From NCBI RefSeq assembly GCF_026341825.1, contig NZ_JAPENY010000001.1, positions 3,782,001-3,846,000 on the forward strand: a stretch of DNA of 64,000 bases, in the 5' to 3' direction. The stretch's first letter is position 1; each line of letters starts with the position of its first letter. Below are positions 1-8,654 of the stretch, piece after piece. The notes under the pieces were generated by a model. The model saw only the letters and a list, made by a program, of their open reading frames with translations, was not told the DNA's origin and made no database searches. Origin of the DNA: Streptomyces sp. NBC_00620 (lineage in GTDB: Bacteria > Actinomycetota > Actinomycetes > Streptomycetales > Streptomycetaceae). The position numbers and the translations under genes were made by a program.

Positions 1-904
1 GCTCGGAGGCGATCAGCAGCGCGTTGAACGCCGGGTCCTCGACCGCGAACTCGCCCGCCCCGTCCGCGTACCCGCCGTCCCGGTAGTCCGTCGCCAGCCG
101 CACGTACCGCCCGTAGTCCAGATCCGTCGGCCGGTCCTCGGCGGCCCCGTGGTCGAGGTCGGCGCGGCGGAAGGAGCGCGCCGGGGCCGGGGTGATCCGG
201 CTCAGCGGGGCGTCCCAGCAGGGGCTGTTGTCCATGCCCTGTTCCCAGGGGTGGACGACGGAGGCGAGGCCGCCGCCGCCCAGGTCCCGGCGGTGCAGGA
301 GATAGCGGTGCCAGGCGGCAAGGCGGGGATAGACGCGGGGGAGGAAGGCGCGGGCCCGTGAGAGGCCCGGGTCGGCCTGGTGCACCAGCCATGCGGCGAG
401 CGCGTGCACCGGTGGCTGGACGATGCCCGACGTCTGTACGTTGCGCGGGGCGCCCGCGGCGTGCCCCGCGGTCGAGGAGCGCCAGAAGTCGGGGCTCGGG
501 AAGTACGCGTCGAGCGGCACGGAGGGGTTGAAGACGATGTGCGGGATACGGCCGTCGCCCCACTGGGCGCCGAGCAGCGTCTCCAGCTCCGTCTGCGCCC
601 GCAGGGGGGACAGGTGGCGCAGCCCGATCGCGATGAACGCGGAGTCCCAGGACCACTGGTGCGGGTACAGGCCGCGCGAGGGCACGGTGGACGTTCCCGT
701 CCAGTTGTCGTTCAGTACCCGGGCGGCCCTGAGGTGCAGCGACCCCGCCGACTGCGCGGGATCGTATACAAGTGGTCCGGTATGGGTGACCTCACCCCGA
801 CCCGGTGGCGACGATGGTCCGGAGGCGTGCGCGGGTGTGCCTGAGGTGCGTACGGAGGTGATGATTCCCGTGCGCAAGGCGGTGAGCTGGGTTGTGCGGT
901 CCAC
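1..904 (-). CDS. MGH1/GH63-like glycoside hydrolase, C-terminal part beyond window
   Basis: The reverse strand reads openly from a GTG at 904 to the window edge, so the 3' end is missing. A ribosome binding site GGGAG lies six bases before the GTG, and an in-frame TGA immediately upstream rules out a longer start. The translation contains QWSWDSAFIAIGLRHL near residue 83, then GDGRIPHIVF and a W-E-Q-G-M-D-N-S-P stretch. These are typical of the (alpha/alpha)6-barrel glycosidases grouped as MGH1-like or GH63 (mannosylglycerate or glucosylglycerate hydrolases, glycogen debranching relatives). No signal peptide is visible, so the enzyme is probably cytoplasmic. It diverges from a ROK regulator, which suggests sugar-responsive control. 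The exact substrate cannot be assigned. Confidence 0.8.
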   Translation of the reverse strand, partial: MDRTTQLTALRTGIITSVRTSGTPAHASGPSSPPGRGEVTHTGPLVYDPAQSAGSLHLRAARVLNDNWTGTSTVPSRGLYPHQWSWDSAFIAIGLRHLSPLRAQTELETLLGAQWGDGRIPHIVFNPSVPLDAYFPSPDFWRSSTAGHAAGAPRNVQTSGIVQPPVHALAAWLVHQADPGLSRARAFLPRVYPRLAAWHRYLLHRRDLGGGGLASVVHPWEQGMDNSPCWDAPLSRITPAPARSFRRADLDHGAAEDRPTDLDYGRYVRLATDYRDGGYADGAGEFAVEDPAFNALLIASE

Positions 905-981
905 TCAGGTCTCCCGGAAGACATCCTGCCGACCAGTTCGGCTGTAGCTACCGTAGGGTTACGTCTATTTAACACGCAAAA

Positions 982-1005
982 CTCAATATGTAATGCAGAG
1001 TTGAG
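982..1005. promoter_or_regulatory. inverted repeat in glycosidase/ROK divergent promoter
   Basis: CTCAA (982-986) and TTGAG (1001-1005) form a 5-bp inverted repeat 14 bases apart, inside an unusually AT-rich patch between the divergent glycosidase and ROK genes. ROK repressors commonly bind such sites near their own start. The assignment as operator is inference, and a match this short could be chance. Confidence 0.3.
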
Positions 1006-1023
1006 GAACGCAAGAGGGTGGGC

Positions 1024-2265
1024 ATGACAGGAAGGGCGGACAGGACCGTGCGCGCAGGGAACCAGGCAAGCTCCGGAGAGCTGCTCGAACTGGTGCGCAG
1101 CGGCCGGGCCACGACGCGCGGCGCGCTGCAGCAGGCCACCGGTCTGTCCCGGGCCACCGTCGGCCAGCGCCTCGACCGGCTGTTCCGCGTGGGCTGGCTG
1201 CGCGAGGGCGCCGGCGGCCCGGTGGACTCCCCGCTGGGCGGGCGCCCCTCCATCACCCTCGAATTCGACGACGCCCACGCCGTCGTCCTCGCCGCCGACC
1301 TCGACACCCGGCACGGCCGGGCGGCCGTCCTCACCCTGACCGGCGAGATCCTGGCCGAGAAGTCGGGCCTCCTGGTCGTCGACGAGGGCCCGGACGTGGT
1401 CCTCGGCGAACTCGGCCGCTGGTTCGCCGACCTGCTGGTGAAGGCCGCAAAGCCCGCCGACGCCGTGTGCGGCATCGGCCTCGCGGTTCCTGGGCCGGTC
1501 GACAGCGACACCGGCCGGGTCGTACAGCCGCCGATCATGCCGGGCTGGGACGGCTATGACATAAGGGGACGCCTGAGCCGCGCGTTCGCTGAGCATGCGG
1601 GTGAGGGCACCGTGAGTGCCGCCGGGGCAGGCGTCCCCGTACTCGTCGACAACGACGCCAACCTCATGGCGTACGGCGAGCAGCGCACCGGCTACCCGGA
1701 CTGTTCGGCGTTCGCCCTGGTCAAGGTCTCCACCGGTATCGGTGCGGGCATGGTCGTCGGCGGCACCATCTACCGGGGGATCGACGGCGGCGCCGGCGAC
1801 ATCGGGCACATCCGGGTGGGCGCCGACGCGCTGTGCCGGTGCGGTTCGTACGGCTGTCTCGCCGCCGTCGCCAGTGGCGGCGCGGTGGCGCGGCGGCTGG
1901 CCGAGTCCGGGGTGGCGGCGGCTTCCGGATCGGATGTGCGGGACTTGCTGACGTCCGGGCATCCGGAGGCGATGGCGCTCGCGCGGGAGGCGGGGCGCCA
2001 GGTCGGGGACGTACTGGCGACCGTGGTGACGCTGCTCAACCCGGGCGTTCTGATGATCGCCGGGGATTTGGCCGGAACCCCCTTCCTGACCGGCGTACGG
2101 GAGCTGCTGTACCAGCGGGCGCTGCCCCGCTCCACCGCTCATCTGGACGTGGTGACCTCGCGGCTCGGCGAGCGGGCCGGGCTGATCGGGGCCGGGGCGC
2201 TGGTCGTGGAGTACTTGTACGCGCCGGAGCGGGTCGAGGAGCGGCTGGCGGCGCTGGGGGTGTGA
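1024..2265 (+). CDS. ROK family transcriptional regulator
   Basis: The protein is 413 residues from ATG 1024, or 415 from GTG 1018. The ATG is preferred because GAGG ends about eight bases ahead of it. Residues 20-75 form a winged helix-turn-helix (TRGALQQATGLSRATVGQRL). The rest is a ROK sugar-kinase fold with VDNDANLMAYGE and the zinc-binding CRCGSYGCLAA motif. A DNA-binding domain fused to a ROK domain is the NagC/XylR repressor type, which normally senses a sugar or sugar phosphate. The gene diverges from the glycosidase at 904 and is likely its regulator. The effector is unknown. Confidence 0.9.
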   Translation: MTGRADRTVRAGNQASSGELLELVRSGRATTRGALQQATGLSRATVGQRLDRLFRVGWLREGAGGPVDSPLGGRPSITLEFDDAHAVVLAADLDTRHGRAAVLTLTGEILAEKSGLLVVDEGPDVVLGELGRWFADLLVKAAKPADAVCGIGLAVPGPVDSDTGRVVQPPIMPGWDGYDIRGRLSRAFAEHAGEGTVSAAGAGVPVLVDNDANLMAYGEQRTGYPDCSAFALVKVSTGIGAGMVVGGTIYRGIDGGAGDIGHIRVGADALCRCGSYGCLAAVASGGAVARRLAESGVAAASGSDVRDLLTSGHPEAMALAREAGRQVGDVLATVVTLLNPGVLMIAGDLAGTPFLTGVRELLYQRALPRSTAHLDVVTSRLGERAGLIGAGALVVEYLYAPERVEERLAALGV

Positions 2266-2406
2266 CCGGCGGCGGGTGGACCCCTGTGTGACCCGTACCG
2301 GCTCGGGGGTTGTGTGACATCCGTGTGACGTGTCCACATCGCGGTCCGGATGGTGAAATCCGGCCCTCCTTCGGGCGTGATTCTCGCCACGCTTGATAAG
2401 GGGTAG

Positions 2407-2520
2407 GCTCAGATGAGCGGATCATGAGCGGCTGCACTTCTCCAAGGGGTGGCACTCAGTGCCACCCCTTGATCGTTCAGCAGCTGAACTCAGGCGAGTC
2501 TGGAGCCGCTCAGATGAGTG
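2407..2520. repeat. 11-bp direct repeats and a small palindrome in the long ppdK upstream region
   Basis: The 457 bases between the ROK gene and ppdK hold no convincing gene. GCTCAGATGAG occurs at 2407-2417 and again at 2508-2518. Between the copies lie a strong hairpin (2444-2470) and the palindrome GTTCAG-CAG-CTGAAC (2475-2489). The arrangement looks regulatory for ppdK or the ROK gene, but no known regulator was recognised. Confidence 0.45.
2444..2470. terminator. perfect 12-bp hairpin, probable terminator
   Basis: AAGGGGTGGCAC (2444-2455), loop TCA and GTGCCACCCCTT (2459-2470) form a perfect 12-bp stem. There is no U-run, which is common for Streptomyces terminators. It lies 179 bases after the ROK stop and 253 before the ppdK start, so it could end ROK transcription or act in a ppdK leader. 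Confidence 0.65.
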
Positions 2521-2722
2521 AATATCCTGGTCTACGGGCGTTGATTCGTTCAAGAAGTGAAAACATCCCCACCTCATCGCTTGCCAAGCCTTGACTTTCG
2601 ATCTGGTGGCGGACGAGTGGTTACAGGCGCATGACGCGCAAGTGGACGTACCCAGACGCCTTCGATCTGGGTATGTTCCCCGTCGTCAGGGCAGCCACCG
2701 CGACGTCGAGGAGTCGAGACTC

Positions 2723-5464
2723 GTGTCGGAAAACAAAGATCCCCACGTAGCTGAGAGCGCGGTTGAGGGAGTGAAGTTCGTTTATGACTTCACCGAGGGC
2801 AACAAAGACCTCAAGGACCTCCTCGGCGGCAAGGGTGCGAACCTCGCCGAGATGACCAACCTGGGTCTTCCCGTCCCTCCGGGCTTCACGATCTCCACCG
2901 AGGCGTGCAAGACCTACCTCGACAGCGGCGAGGAGCCGGCGGCACTGCGTGACGAGGTGAGTGCACACCTCGACGCGCTGGAGCTGCGGATGGGCAAGAA
3001 GCTCGGGCAGGCCGATAACCCGCTGCTCGTATCCGTCCGTTCCGGGGCGAAGTTCTCCATGCCGGGCATGATGGACACCGTCCTGAACATCGGGCTCTCC
3101 GACAAGTCGGTGCAGGGCCTCGCCAAGCAGGCCGGTGACGACCGCTTCGCGTGGGACTCGTACCGCCGTCTCATCCAGATGTTCGGCAAGACGGTCCTCG
3201 GCGTCGACGGCGAGCTCTTCGAGGACGCGCTGGAGGCGGCGAAGGAGGCCAAGAAGGTCACCGTCGACACGGACCTCGAAGCGGCCGACCTGAAGAAGCT
3301 GGTCACGAAGTTCAAGAAGATCGTCAAGACCGAGGCCGGGCGGGACTTCCCGCAGGAGCCGCGCGAGCAGATGGACCTCGCCATCCACGCGGTCTTCGAC
3401 TCCTGGAACACCGACCGCGCCAAGCTCTACCGCCGCCAGGAGCGCATCCCGCACGACCTCGGCACGGCGGTCAACGTCTGCTCGATGGTCTTCGGCAACC
3501 TCGGCCCCGACTCGGGCACCGGCGTCGCGTTCACCCGCGACCCGGCCTCCGGCCACCAGGGCGTGTACGGCGACTACCTCCAGAACGCGCAGGGCGAGGA
3601 CGTCGTCGCGGGCATCCGCAACACGGTCCCGCTCGCCGAGCTGGAGCAGATCGACAAGAAGTCGTACGACCAGCTCATGCAGATCATGACGACCCTGGAG
3701 AACCACTACAAGGATCTCTGCGACATCGAGTTCACCATCGAGCGCGGACAGCTGTGGATGCTCCAGACGCGTGTCGGCAAGCGCACGGCGGGTGCGGCCT
3801 TCCGTATCGCCACTCAGCTCGTCGACCAGGGTCTGATCGACGAGGCCGAGGCGCTGCAGCGGGTGACGGGTGCGCAGTTGGCCCAGCTGATGTTCCCCCG
3901 CTTCGACGACGAGGCGAAGGTCGACCAGATCGGCCGGGGCATCGCGGCGTCGCCGGGTGCGGCGGTCGGCAAGGCGGTCTTCGACTCGTACACCGCGATC
4001 AAGTGGTCGCGTTCGGGCGAGAAGGTCATCCTGATCCGCCGCGAGACGAACCCGGACGACCTCGACGGCATGATCGCCGCCGAGGGCATCCTGACCAGCC
4101 GCGGCGGCAAGACCTCCCACGCGGCCGTCGTCGCGCGAGGCATGGGCAAGACGTGCGTGTGCGGCGCCGAGGAGCTCGAAGTCGACACCAAGCGGCGGCG
4201 GTTGACGTCTCCGAGCGGTGTGGTGGTGGAAGAGGGCGACGTCGTCTCGATCGACGGCTCCACGGGCAAGGTGTACTTGGGCGAGGTCCCGGTCGTCCCG
4301 TCCCCGGTCGTCGAGTACTTCGAGGGCCGGATGCACGCGGGTGCCGACGACGCCGACGAGCTGGTCGCCGCCGTGCACCGGATCATGGCGTACGCGGACC
4401 GCGTCCGTCGGCTCCGCGTCCGCGCCAACGCCGACAACGCCGAGGACGCGTTGCGCGCCCGGCGCTTCGGCGCCCAGGGCATCGGCCTGTGCCGCACGGA
4501 GCACATGTTCCTGGGCGACCGCCGCGAGCTCGTGGAACGGCTGATCCTGGCCGACACGGACGCCGAGCGCGAGGAGTCGCTCAAGGAGCTGCTGCCGCTC
4601 CAGAAGCAGGACTTCATCGAGCTGTTCGAGGCGATGGACGGGCTGCCGGTGACGATCCGTCTCCTGGACCCGCCGCTGCACGAGTTCCTGCCCGACATCA
4701 CCGAGCTGTCGGTCCGGGTGGCCCTCGCGGAGTCCCGCAAGGACTCCAACGAGAACGACCTGCGCCTCCTCCAGGCCGTCCACCGCCTGCACGAGCAGAA
4801 CCCGATGCTGGGCCTGCGCGGCGTGCGTCTCGGCCTGGTCATCCCCGGCCTGTTCACCATGCAGGTACGGGCGATCGCCGAGGCCGCCGCCGAGCGCAAG
4901 AACGCCAAGGCCGACCCTCGCGCCGAGATCATGATCCCGCTCGTCGGTACGGTGCAGGAGCTGGAGATCGTCCGCGAGGAGGCCGACGAGGTCATCGCCG
5001 AGGTCCAGGCCGCGACGGGCACCGAACTTAAGCTCGCCATCGGCACGATGATCGAACTCCCGCGCGCCGCGCTGACCGCGGGCCAGATCGCCGAGGCCGC
5101 CGAGTTCTTCTCCTTCGGCACGAACGACCTCACCCAGACGGTCTGGGGCTTCTCCCGCGACGACGTAGAGGCGTCCTTCTTCACCGCCTACCTCGAGAAG
5201 GGCATCTTCGGAGTCTCCCCCTTCGAGACCATCGACCGCGACGGCGTCGGCAAGCTCGTACGCGACGCCGCCATCGCCGGCCGCGAAACCCGCCCCGACC
5301 TCAAACTCGGCGTCTGCGGCGAACACGGCGGCGACCCCGAGTCCGTCCACTTCTTCCACGAGGTCGGACTCGACTACGTCTCCTGTTCACCGTTCCGGAT
5401 CCCGGTGGCCCGCCTGGAGGCGGGGCGCGCGGCGTCGTCGTCTGCGGGAAGCGACCACCGCTGA
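2723..5464 (+). CDS. ppdK: pyruvate, phosphate dikinase
   Basis: The 913-residue protein interconverts pyruvate, ATP and phosphate with PEP, AMP and pyrophosphate. The N-terminal nucleotide-binding domain begins with FVYDFTEGNKDLKDLLGGKG and includes the GGKGANLAEM glycine motif. The swivelling phosphohistidine domain has TSRGGKTSHAAV with the catalytic His at 466. The C-terminal PEP/pyruvate barrel has the LGVCGEHGGDP motif with Cys 865. The frame is open 44 codons further upstream, but GTG 2723 is chosen because GAGGAG precedes it and the protein then starts MSENKDPH. Length matches bacterial PPDK (about 870-915). The gene appears monocistronic, with a hairpin after its stop. Confidence 0.96.
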   Translation: MSENKDPHVAESAVEGVKFVYDFTEGNKDLKDLLGGKGANLAEMTNLGLPVPPGFTISTEACKTYLDSGEEPAALRDEVSAHLDALELRMGKKLGQADNPLLVSVRSGAKFSMPGMMDTVLNIGLSDKSVQGLAKQAGDDRFAWDSYRRLIQMFGKTVLGVDGELFEDALEAAKEAKKVTVDTDLEAADLKKLVTKFKKIVKTEAGRDFPQEPREQMDLAIHAVFDSWNTDRAKLYRRQERIPHDLGTAVNVCSMVFGNLGPDSGTGVAFTRDPASGHQGVYGDYLQNAQGEDVVAGIRNTVPLAELEQIDKKSYDQLMQIMTTLENHYKDLCDIEFTIERGQLWMLQTRVGKRTAGAAFRIATQLVDQGLIDEAEALQRVTGAQLAQLMFPRFDDEAKVDQIGRGIAASPGAAVGKAVFDSYTAIKWSRSGEKVILIRRETNPDDLDGMIAAEGILTSRGGKTSHAAVVARGMGKTCVCGAEELEVDTKRRRLTSPSGVVVEEGDVVSIDGSTGKVYLGEVPVVPSPVVEYFEGRMHAGADDADELVAAVHRIMAYADRVRRLRVRANADNAEDALRARRFGAQGIGLCRTEHMFLGDRRELVERLILADTDAEREESLKELLPLQKQDFIELFEAMDGLPVTIRLLDPPLHEFLPDITELSVRVALAESRKDSNENDLRLLQAVHRLHEQNPMLGLRGVRLGLVIPGLFTMQVRAIAEAAAERKNAKADPRAEIMIPLVGTVQELEIVREEADEVIAEVQAATGTELKLAIGTMIELPRAALTAGQIAEAAEFFSFGTNDLTQTVWGFSRDDVEASFFTAYLEKGIFGVSPFETIDRDGVGKLVRDAAIAGRETRPDLKLGVCGEHGGDPESVHFFHEVGLDYVSCSPFRIPVARLEAGRAASSSAGSDHR

Positions 5465-5540
5465 TCCGCTGAATCCTCCGGGACCGCTGCCGGTCACTCT
5501 TGACCCTCACTGACATGGCGGCGGTTCCGGTGCACCGAGG

Positions 5541-5571
5541 AGGGCGGCACCCTGTGCGGGGGTGCCGCCCT
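5541..5571. terminator. bidirectional hairpin terminator after ppdK
   Basis: AGGGCGGCACCC (5541-5552) pairs perfectly with GGGTGCCGCCCT (5560-5571) across a 7-base loop. It sits between the ppdK stop and the convergent XRE gene stop, so it can serve both. Confidence 0.8.
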
Positions 5572-5633
5572 TCGTGCATGATCTGCTGCTGCCGGAAGAA
5601 GCTGCGCTGACCTGCGAAAGGTGTCAGCGCAGC

Positions 5634-6035
5634 TCAGCGGCGCTGCGGCTCGGTCGCGACCAGGGCTGCGACGAGTACTTCGAACGCGGCCACGTTCTGT
5701 GGCGAACGGATGCCGAGCCGGCGGGCCGCATCCTTGGCCGCCAACGGGCGCTCCGCGGGTGTCTTCGGCGGCTTCCCGTCGAGGACACCGGCGGCCACGA
5801 GCATGTCCACGTGGCCCACGTCGAGTGCGACCGCCAGGGCCTTCAGCGAATCGATCTGCGGTATGAGTTGCCCTGTCAGCATTCGGCCGACGTCGGCCTG
5901 CGACATCCCGGTGGCCTGCGCGAGCTCCTTCCTCCCCGCGGCCTGCGAGCCGGCGATGTCGTACCTGGCTGTTCGGGCTGCGGCGGCCACGTACTGCCCG
6001 AAGGTACGCGCCGTCGGTTTCAGGGTCTTCGCCAC
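5634..6035 (-). CDS. XRE-type helix-turn-helix regulator
   Basis: The protein has 133 residues from GTG 6035, preceded by GAGAGGA at workable spacing. The frame stays open to 6089, but that start has no clear binding site. Residues 33-75 form the helix-turn-helix (GRKELAQATGMSQADVGRMLTGQLIPQIDSLKALAVAL). A second alpha-helical part follows, with an alanine- and proline-rich tail. The SQADVGRML recognition helix is typical of XRE/Cro-type DNA binding. The target is unknown. The gene diverges from the small secreted protein at 6337, about 300 bases away, which is a plausible target. Confidence 0.8.
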   Translation of the reverse strand: MAKTLKPTARTFGQYVAAAARTARYDIAGSQAAGRKELAQATGMSQADVGRMLTGQLIPQIDSLKALAVALDVGHVDMLVAAGVLDGKPPKTPAERPLAAKDAARRLGIRSPQNVAAFEVLVAALVATEPQRR

Positions 6036-6336
6036 GCTTGGGTCCTCTCGTTCGACGAGGTGCCGGCCCGGTGTCAGCCGGGGTGCCACAAGGGTGTGCG
6101 TCGCAACTCCCGCCGCAAATCGCCGAGTTGCCCTTGAGTCCGTTCACTCTGCACCCGCCCCGCGATTCGCGACAGCCCGCCCTGCCTCGTAGAAAAGTCT
6201 CAGCCGACCTGCAACCTCGGTGCTGTCGGAACGTCTGTCCGGGTGGAGGCGCCTCCGAGCAAGGCCTTCGCCACGGGACGCCACCCGTGGCGGCGGCCCC
6301 GACAGACCAGTCACCATCGACGATTCGAGGAATCAC

Positions 6337-6750
6337 ATGTCTGCAGGTCAGACTGCCCGACGCAGCCTCCGCGCGGGCCGAGTGCGTATCGCCCTGGGGG
6401 CGACCGTTGTCGCCGCCGCGCTCACCCTCGGTGGCACTTTCGCCGCCCATGCCGACAACTCCGAGCCCGTCCCTGAGCGGGCGGTGCAGGCGCCGATTCC
6501 CGGTGAGTGCGCGGAGCCGGCCCCGGTCGACGCGGTGCCGAGTGGGAGCGACGACGTTTCGGACCCCGACGCCAAGGACGTCCAGATCGACATGGGCTCC
6601 GACGAAGGCCCGGTCGAGGCGGTTCCCGGTGACGTTTGCGCGGAGCCGGCTCCGGATGAGTACGTCGACGCGGTGCTCGATGAGAGCGACGACGTCTCGG
6701 ACCCTGACGCCAAGGACGCCCAGGTCTACTACGAGTTCGCCCAGGGGTGA
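6337..6750 (+). CDS. small secreted acidic protein with internal duplication
   Basis: The 137-residue product starts at ATG 6337, seven bases after GAGG. A basic N-terminus (QTARRSLRAGRVRIALG) and a hydrophobic stretch ending FAAHA-D give a Sec signal peptide cleaved near residue 40. The mature part is strongly acidic and contains two copies of CAEPAP-x(n)-DAV-x(n)-SDDVSDPDAKD, near residues 56-84 and 105-131. Each copy has one cysteine. No known family was recognised. It sits directly upstream of an ECF sigma gene on the same strand. Confidence 0.7.
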   Translation: MSAGQTARRSLRAGRVRIALGATVVAAALTLGGTFAAHADNSEPVPERAVQAPIPGECAEPAPVDAVPSGSDDVSDPDAKDVQIDMGSDEGPVEAVPGDVCAEPAPDEYVDAVLDESDDVSDPDAKDAQVYYEFAQG

Positions 6751-6905
6751 CGGGCGAGGAACGGGCGGCCGAGTGCCGCTGATCGGCTCCGGGCCATTCG
6801 GCGGCCCGGGCTGAGGTGGAGCTGCCGGGCTCTTGCCCGGCGGCTTCGCCATCCGCCTGGTCGTTCCGGGCGGAGCGAGTGAAGACCAGCACGTCCGGGA
6901 GATCC

Positions 6906-7643
6906 ATGAAGGCAGCGACGATCCAGGCCGCCCCGGCCCAGGCCCACGGCGTGCCGGCGGGCGGGTACAGACCCGTATGCTCGCCGCCTCGTGGCTGGGC
7001 GGATGTGCTGCACCGGGTATGGGGCGGCCTGGTGCGCGGGGTATCGCAAAGGGGCGAGGAGACTTCGGCGAGCGGGCGGCCGCCGTCGGTGCCGATCTCA
7101 CCGGCTGCGTACGCAGGCATCGACGAGCCCGGCATCGACGAGATCTACTCCCACCGCCGCTTGGACCTGGTCCGTCTGGCCGTGCTCCTGGTGGACGACC
7201 TTCCCACCGCGGAGGACGTGGTGCAGGACGTCTTCGCGGCGCTCTACCGCCGCTACGGTCAGCGGCTGGCCGGCCTGGACAACCCCGACGCCTATCTGCG
7301 TACGAGTGTGGTCAACACCTCACGCTCGGTCCTGCGCCGCCGCCGCACGGTACGAGCCCACGTCCCCGAACGCGAAGGGCACGCGCCGTCGGCCGAAGAA
7401 CCCGTGCTGCTGCGCGAGGAGTACGGAGAAGTGATCGCCGCCCTTCACCGGCTGACCCGGCGGCAGCGTGAGGTGCTGGTCCTGCGGTACTGGTCCCACC
7501 TCAGCGAGGCCCAGATCGCCGACACCCTGGGCCTGTCCCGCGGGGCGGTCAAGTCCACCGCGAGCCGGGCACTGGCTGCTCTGCGCCGCCAATTGGATGC
7601 CCCAGTCGAAGAAGCCACGCGTGATCCCGGAGGCACCCGATGA
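6906..7643 (+). CDS. ECF RNA polymerase sigma factor
   Basis: From ATG 6906, preceded by GGGAG, the protein has 245 residues. The conserved core starts only near residue 76, so a later start is possible, although no better binding site was seen. Region 2 is visible as EIYSHRRLDLVRLAVLLVDD with AEDVVQDVFAAL. Region 4 carries LTRRQREVLVLRYW and the helix-turn-helix EAQIADTLGLSRGAVKSTASRAL. This is a SigE-like ECF factor redirecting RNA polymerase to stress or envelope genes. Its stop overlaps the next start by four bases, the standard sigma/anti-sigma arrangement. Confidence 0.9.
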   Translation: MKAATIQAAPAQAHGVPAGGYRPVCSPPRGWADVLHRVWGGLVRGVSQRGEETSASGRPPSVPISPAAYAGIDEPGIDEIYSHRRLDLVRLAVLLVDDLPTAEDVVQDVFAALYRRYGQRLAGLDNPDAYLRTSVVNTSRSVLRRRRTVRAHVPEREGHAPSAEEPVLLREEYGEVIAALHRLTRRQREVLVLRYWSHLSEAQIADTLGLSRGAVKSTASRALAALRRQLDAPVEEATRDPGGTR

Positions 7644-7987
7644 TCGAACAGGACCCCGGCTCCGGCCTCCACCCGGATCCCCTCGAACAACGGCTGCGTG
7701 ACGCCCTGCGAGCCCGGACCGACTCCGTCGGCCTGTCCGATCTGCGGCCCGCCGCCCCGCCCTCCGGGCACGCTCGGTTCCGGCTCCCTGCCACCCGTCC
7801 CGTCCGCCGCACGGTCCTGGCGTTGCTCGTCGTGGCCGCCGCGGTGGTCGGCGTCCTGTTGGTGGCGGCGCACCGGGAACGGGAGACACCGGTCAGGCCC
7901 GCGAACGTCCCGTCGGTGTCACCCACTCCTGAGGTCGCCACGGCAGTGCCCGAGAACGACGCGGTTGACGCGGTGCCTGGTCCTTGA
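7640..7987 (+). CDS. single-pass membrane protein, putative anti-sigma partner
   Basis: This 115-residue protein has a cytoplasmic part (residues 1-53), one transmembrane helix (about 54-75, TVLALLVVAAAVVGVLLVAA) and a short external tail rich in P, V and E. The 4-bp overlap with the sigma gene implies translational coupling, and the topology suits an anti-sigma factor. No zinc-binding anti-sigma motif (HxxxCxxC) is present, so the role rests on context. The tail ends AVPENDAVDAVPGP, similar to the DAVP pieces of the secreted protein at 6337. Confidence 0.7.
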   Translation: MIEQDPGSGLHPDPLEQRLRDALRARTDSVGLSDLRPAAPPSGHARFRLPATRPVRRTVLALLVVAAAVVGVLLVAAHRERETPVRPANVPSVSPTPEVATAVPENDAVDAVPGP

Positions 7988-8024
7988 CCGAGGAAGCGGA
8001 CCGCACCCGCACCGCACCGCACCC

Positions 8025-8600
8025 TCACCGCACCGCGCACGCCAGTACTCCCCGTGCAGCCGTTCCGTTCGGCCAGGTCCACCCGGCGACGATGTGTCGG
8101 GACGACCTCTGCGGGGCCTCCGCCTGCCCCAGGACGCGGTTCACCTGGACGTCGAGCCCGTCGGCAGGGCCGGTTCCGTGGACGGTGACCGTCGGGTCAG
8201 GGGTGTCGCTCGCGCTCTGTTGCTGCGGAATCGCCTCACCGCGCAGAAGGGCGCCCAACTGGGCCATCAGCACCGGGTCGTGGACGCCGTCGTAGATCCA
8301 CCGGGTGCCGAGCACACCGTGTTCGGACGTGCCGATCAACGCCTCGCCGGGGGCGCCGTCGAGAGCCGCGTCGCGGTAACTCATCGGTACCAGATAGGCC
8401 ACCGGCTCCTGCGCGGTGGCGTCCACCACGACCATGAACTCGATCCCGACCGCACCCGCCGGATCGTCCAGACGGAACCCGCCAGCCTTGACCAGTTCCG
8501 GCGTCGCCGCGTCGCCCGCGTACCAACTCTGCTTCGGCAGCCAGCCGGTGAGCAGTTCCAGCTTGGTGGGCGTCATGGTGGTGCGGTGGATCGAGGCCAT
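8025..8600 (-). CDS. stand-alone maltokinase N-terminal cap-like protein
   Basis: The 191-residue protein starts at ATG 8600 with GGAAG just upstream. It opens MASIHRTTMTPTKLELLTGW and contains LPKQSWYAG, then VPMSYRDAALDGAP and GTRWIYDGVHDPV. These match the N-terminal cap domain of actinobacterial maltokinase (Pep2), a family often labelled 1,4-alpha-glucan branching protein. The kinase domain is absent and the reading frame ends cleanly, so it is an orphan cap. Its function is unknown. It lies beside no other trehalose or glycogen gene here. Confidence 0.75.
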   Translation of the reverse strand: MASIHRTTMTPTKLELLTGWLPKQSWYAGDAATPELVKAGGFRLDDPAGAVGIEFMVVVDATAQEPVAYLVPMSYRDAALDGAPGEALIGTSEHGVLGTRWIYDGVHDPVLMAQLGALLRGEAIPQQQSASDTPDPTVTVHGTGPADGLDVQVNRVLGQAEAPQRSSRHIVAGWTWPNGTAARGVLACAVR

Positions 8601-8654
8601 GCGGGCTTCCTCACGCGTAGGTTCTGGTCCCGTCCTTCGACGGTGTGATCGAAC

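Noticed and set aside
2621..5359. 912-codon open frame antisense to ppdK
   Set aside because: It is a shadow: in GC-rich genes the antisense frame often stays open. Its translation is V/L/D/R-rich with no motif, while ppdK is full length and conserved.
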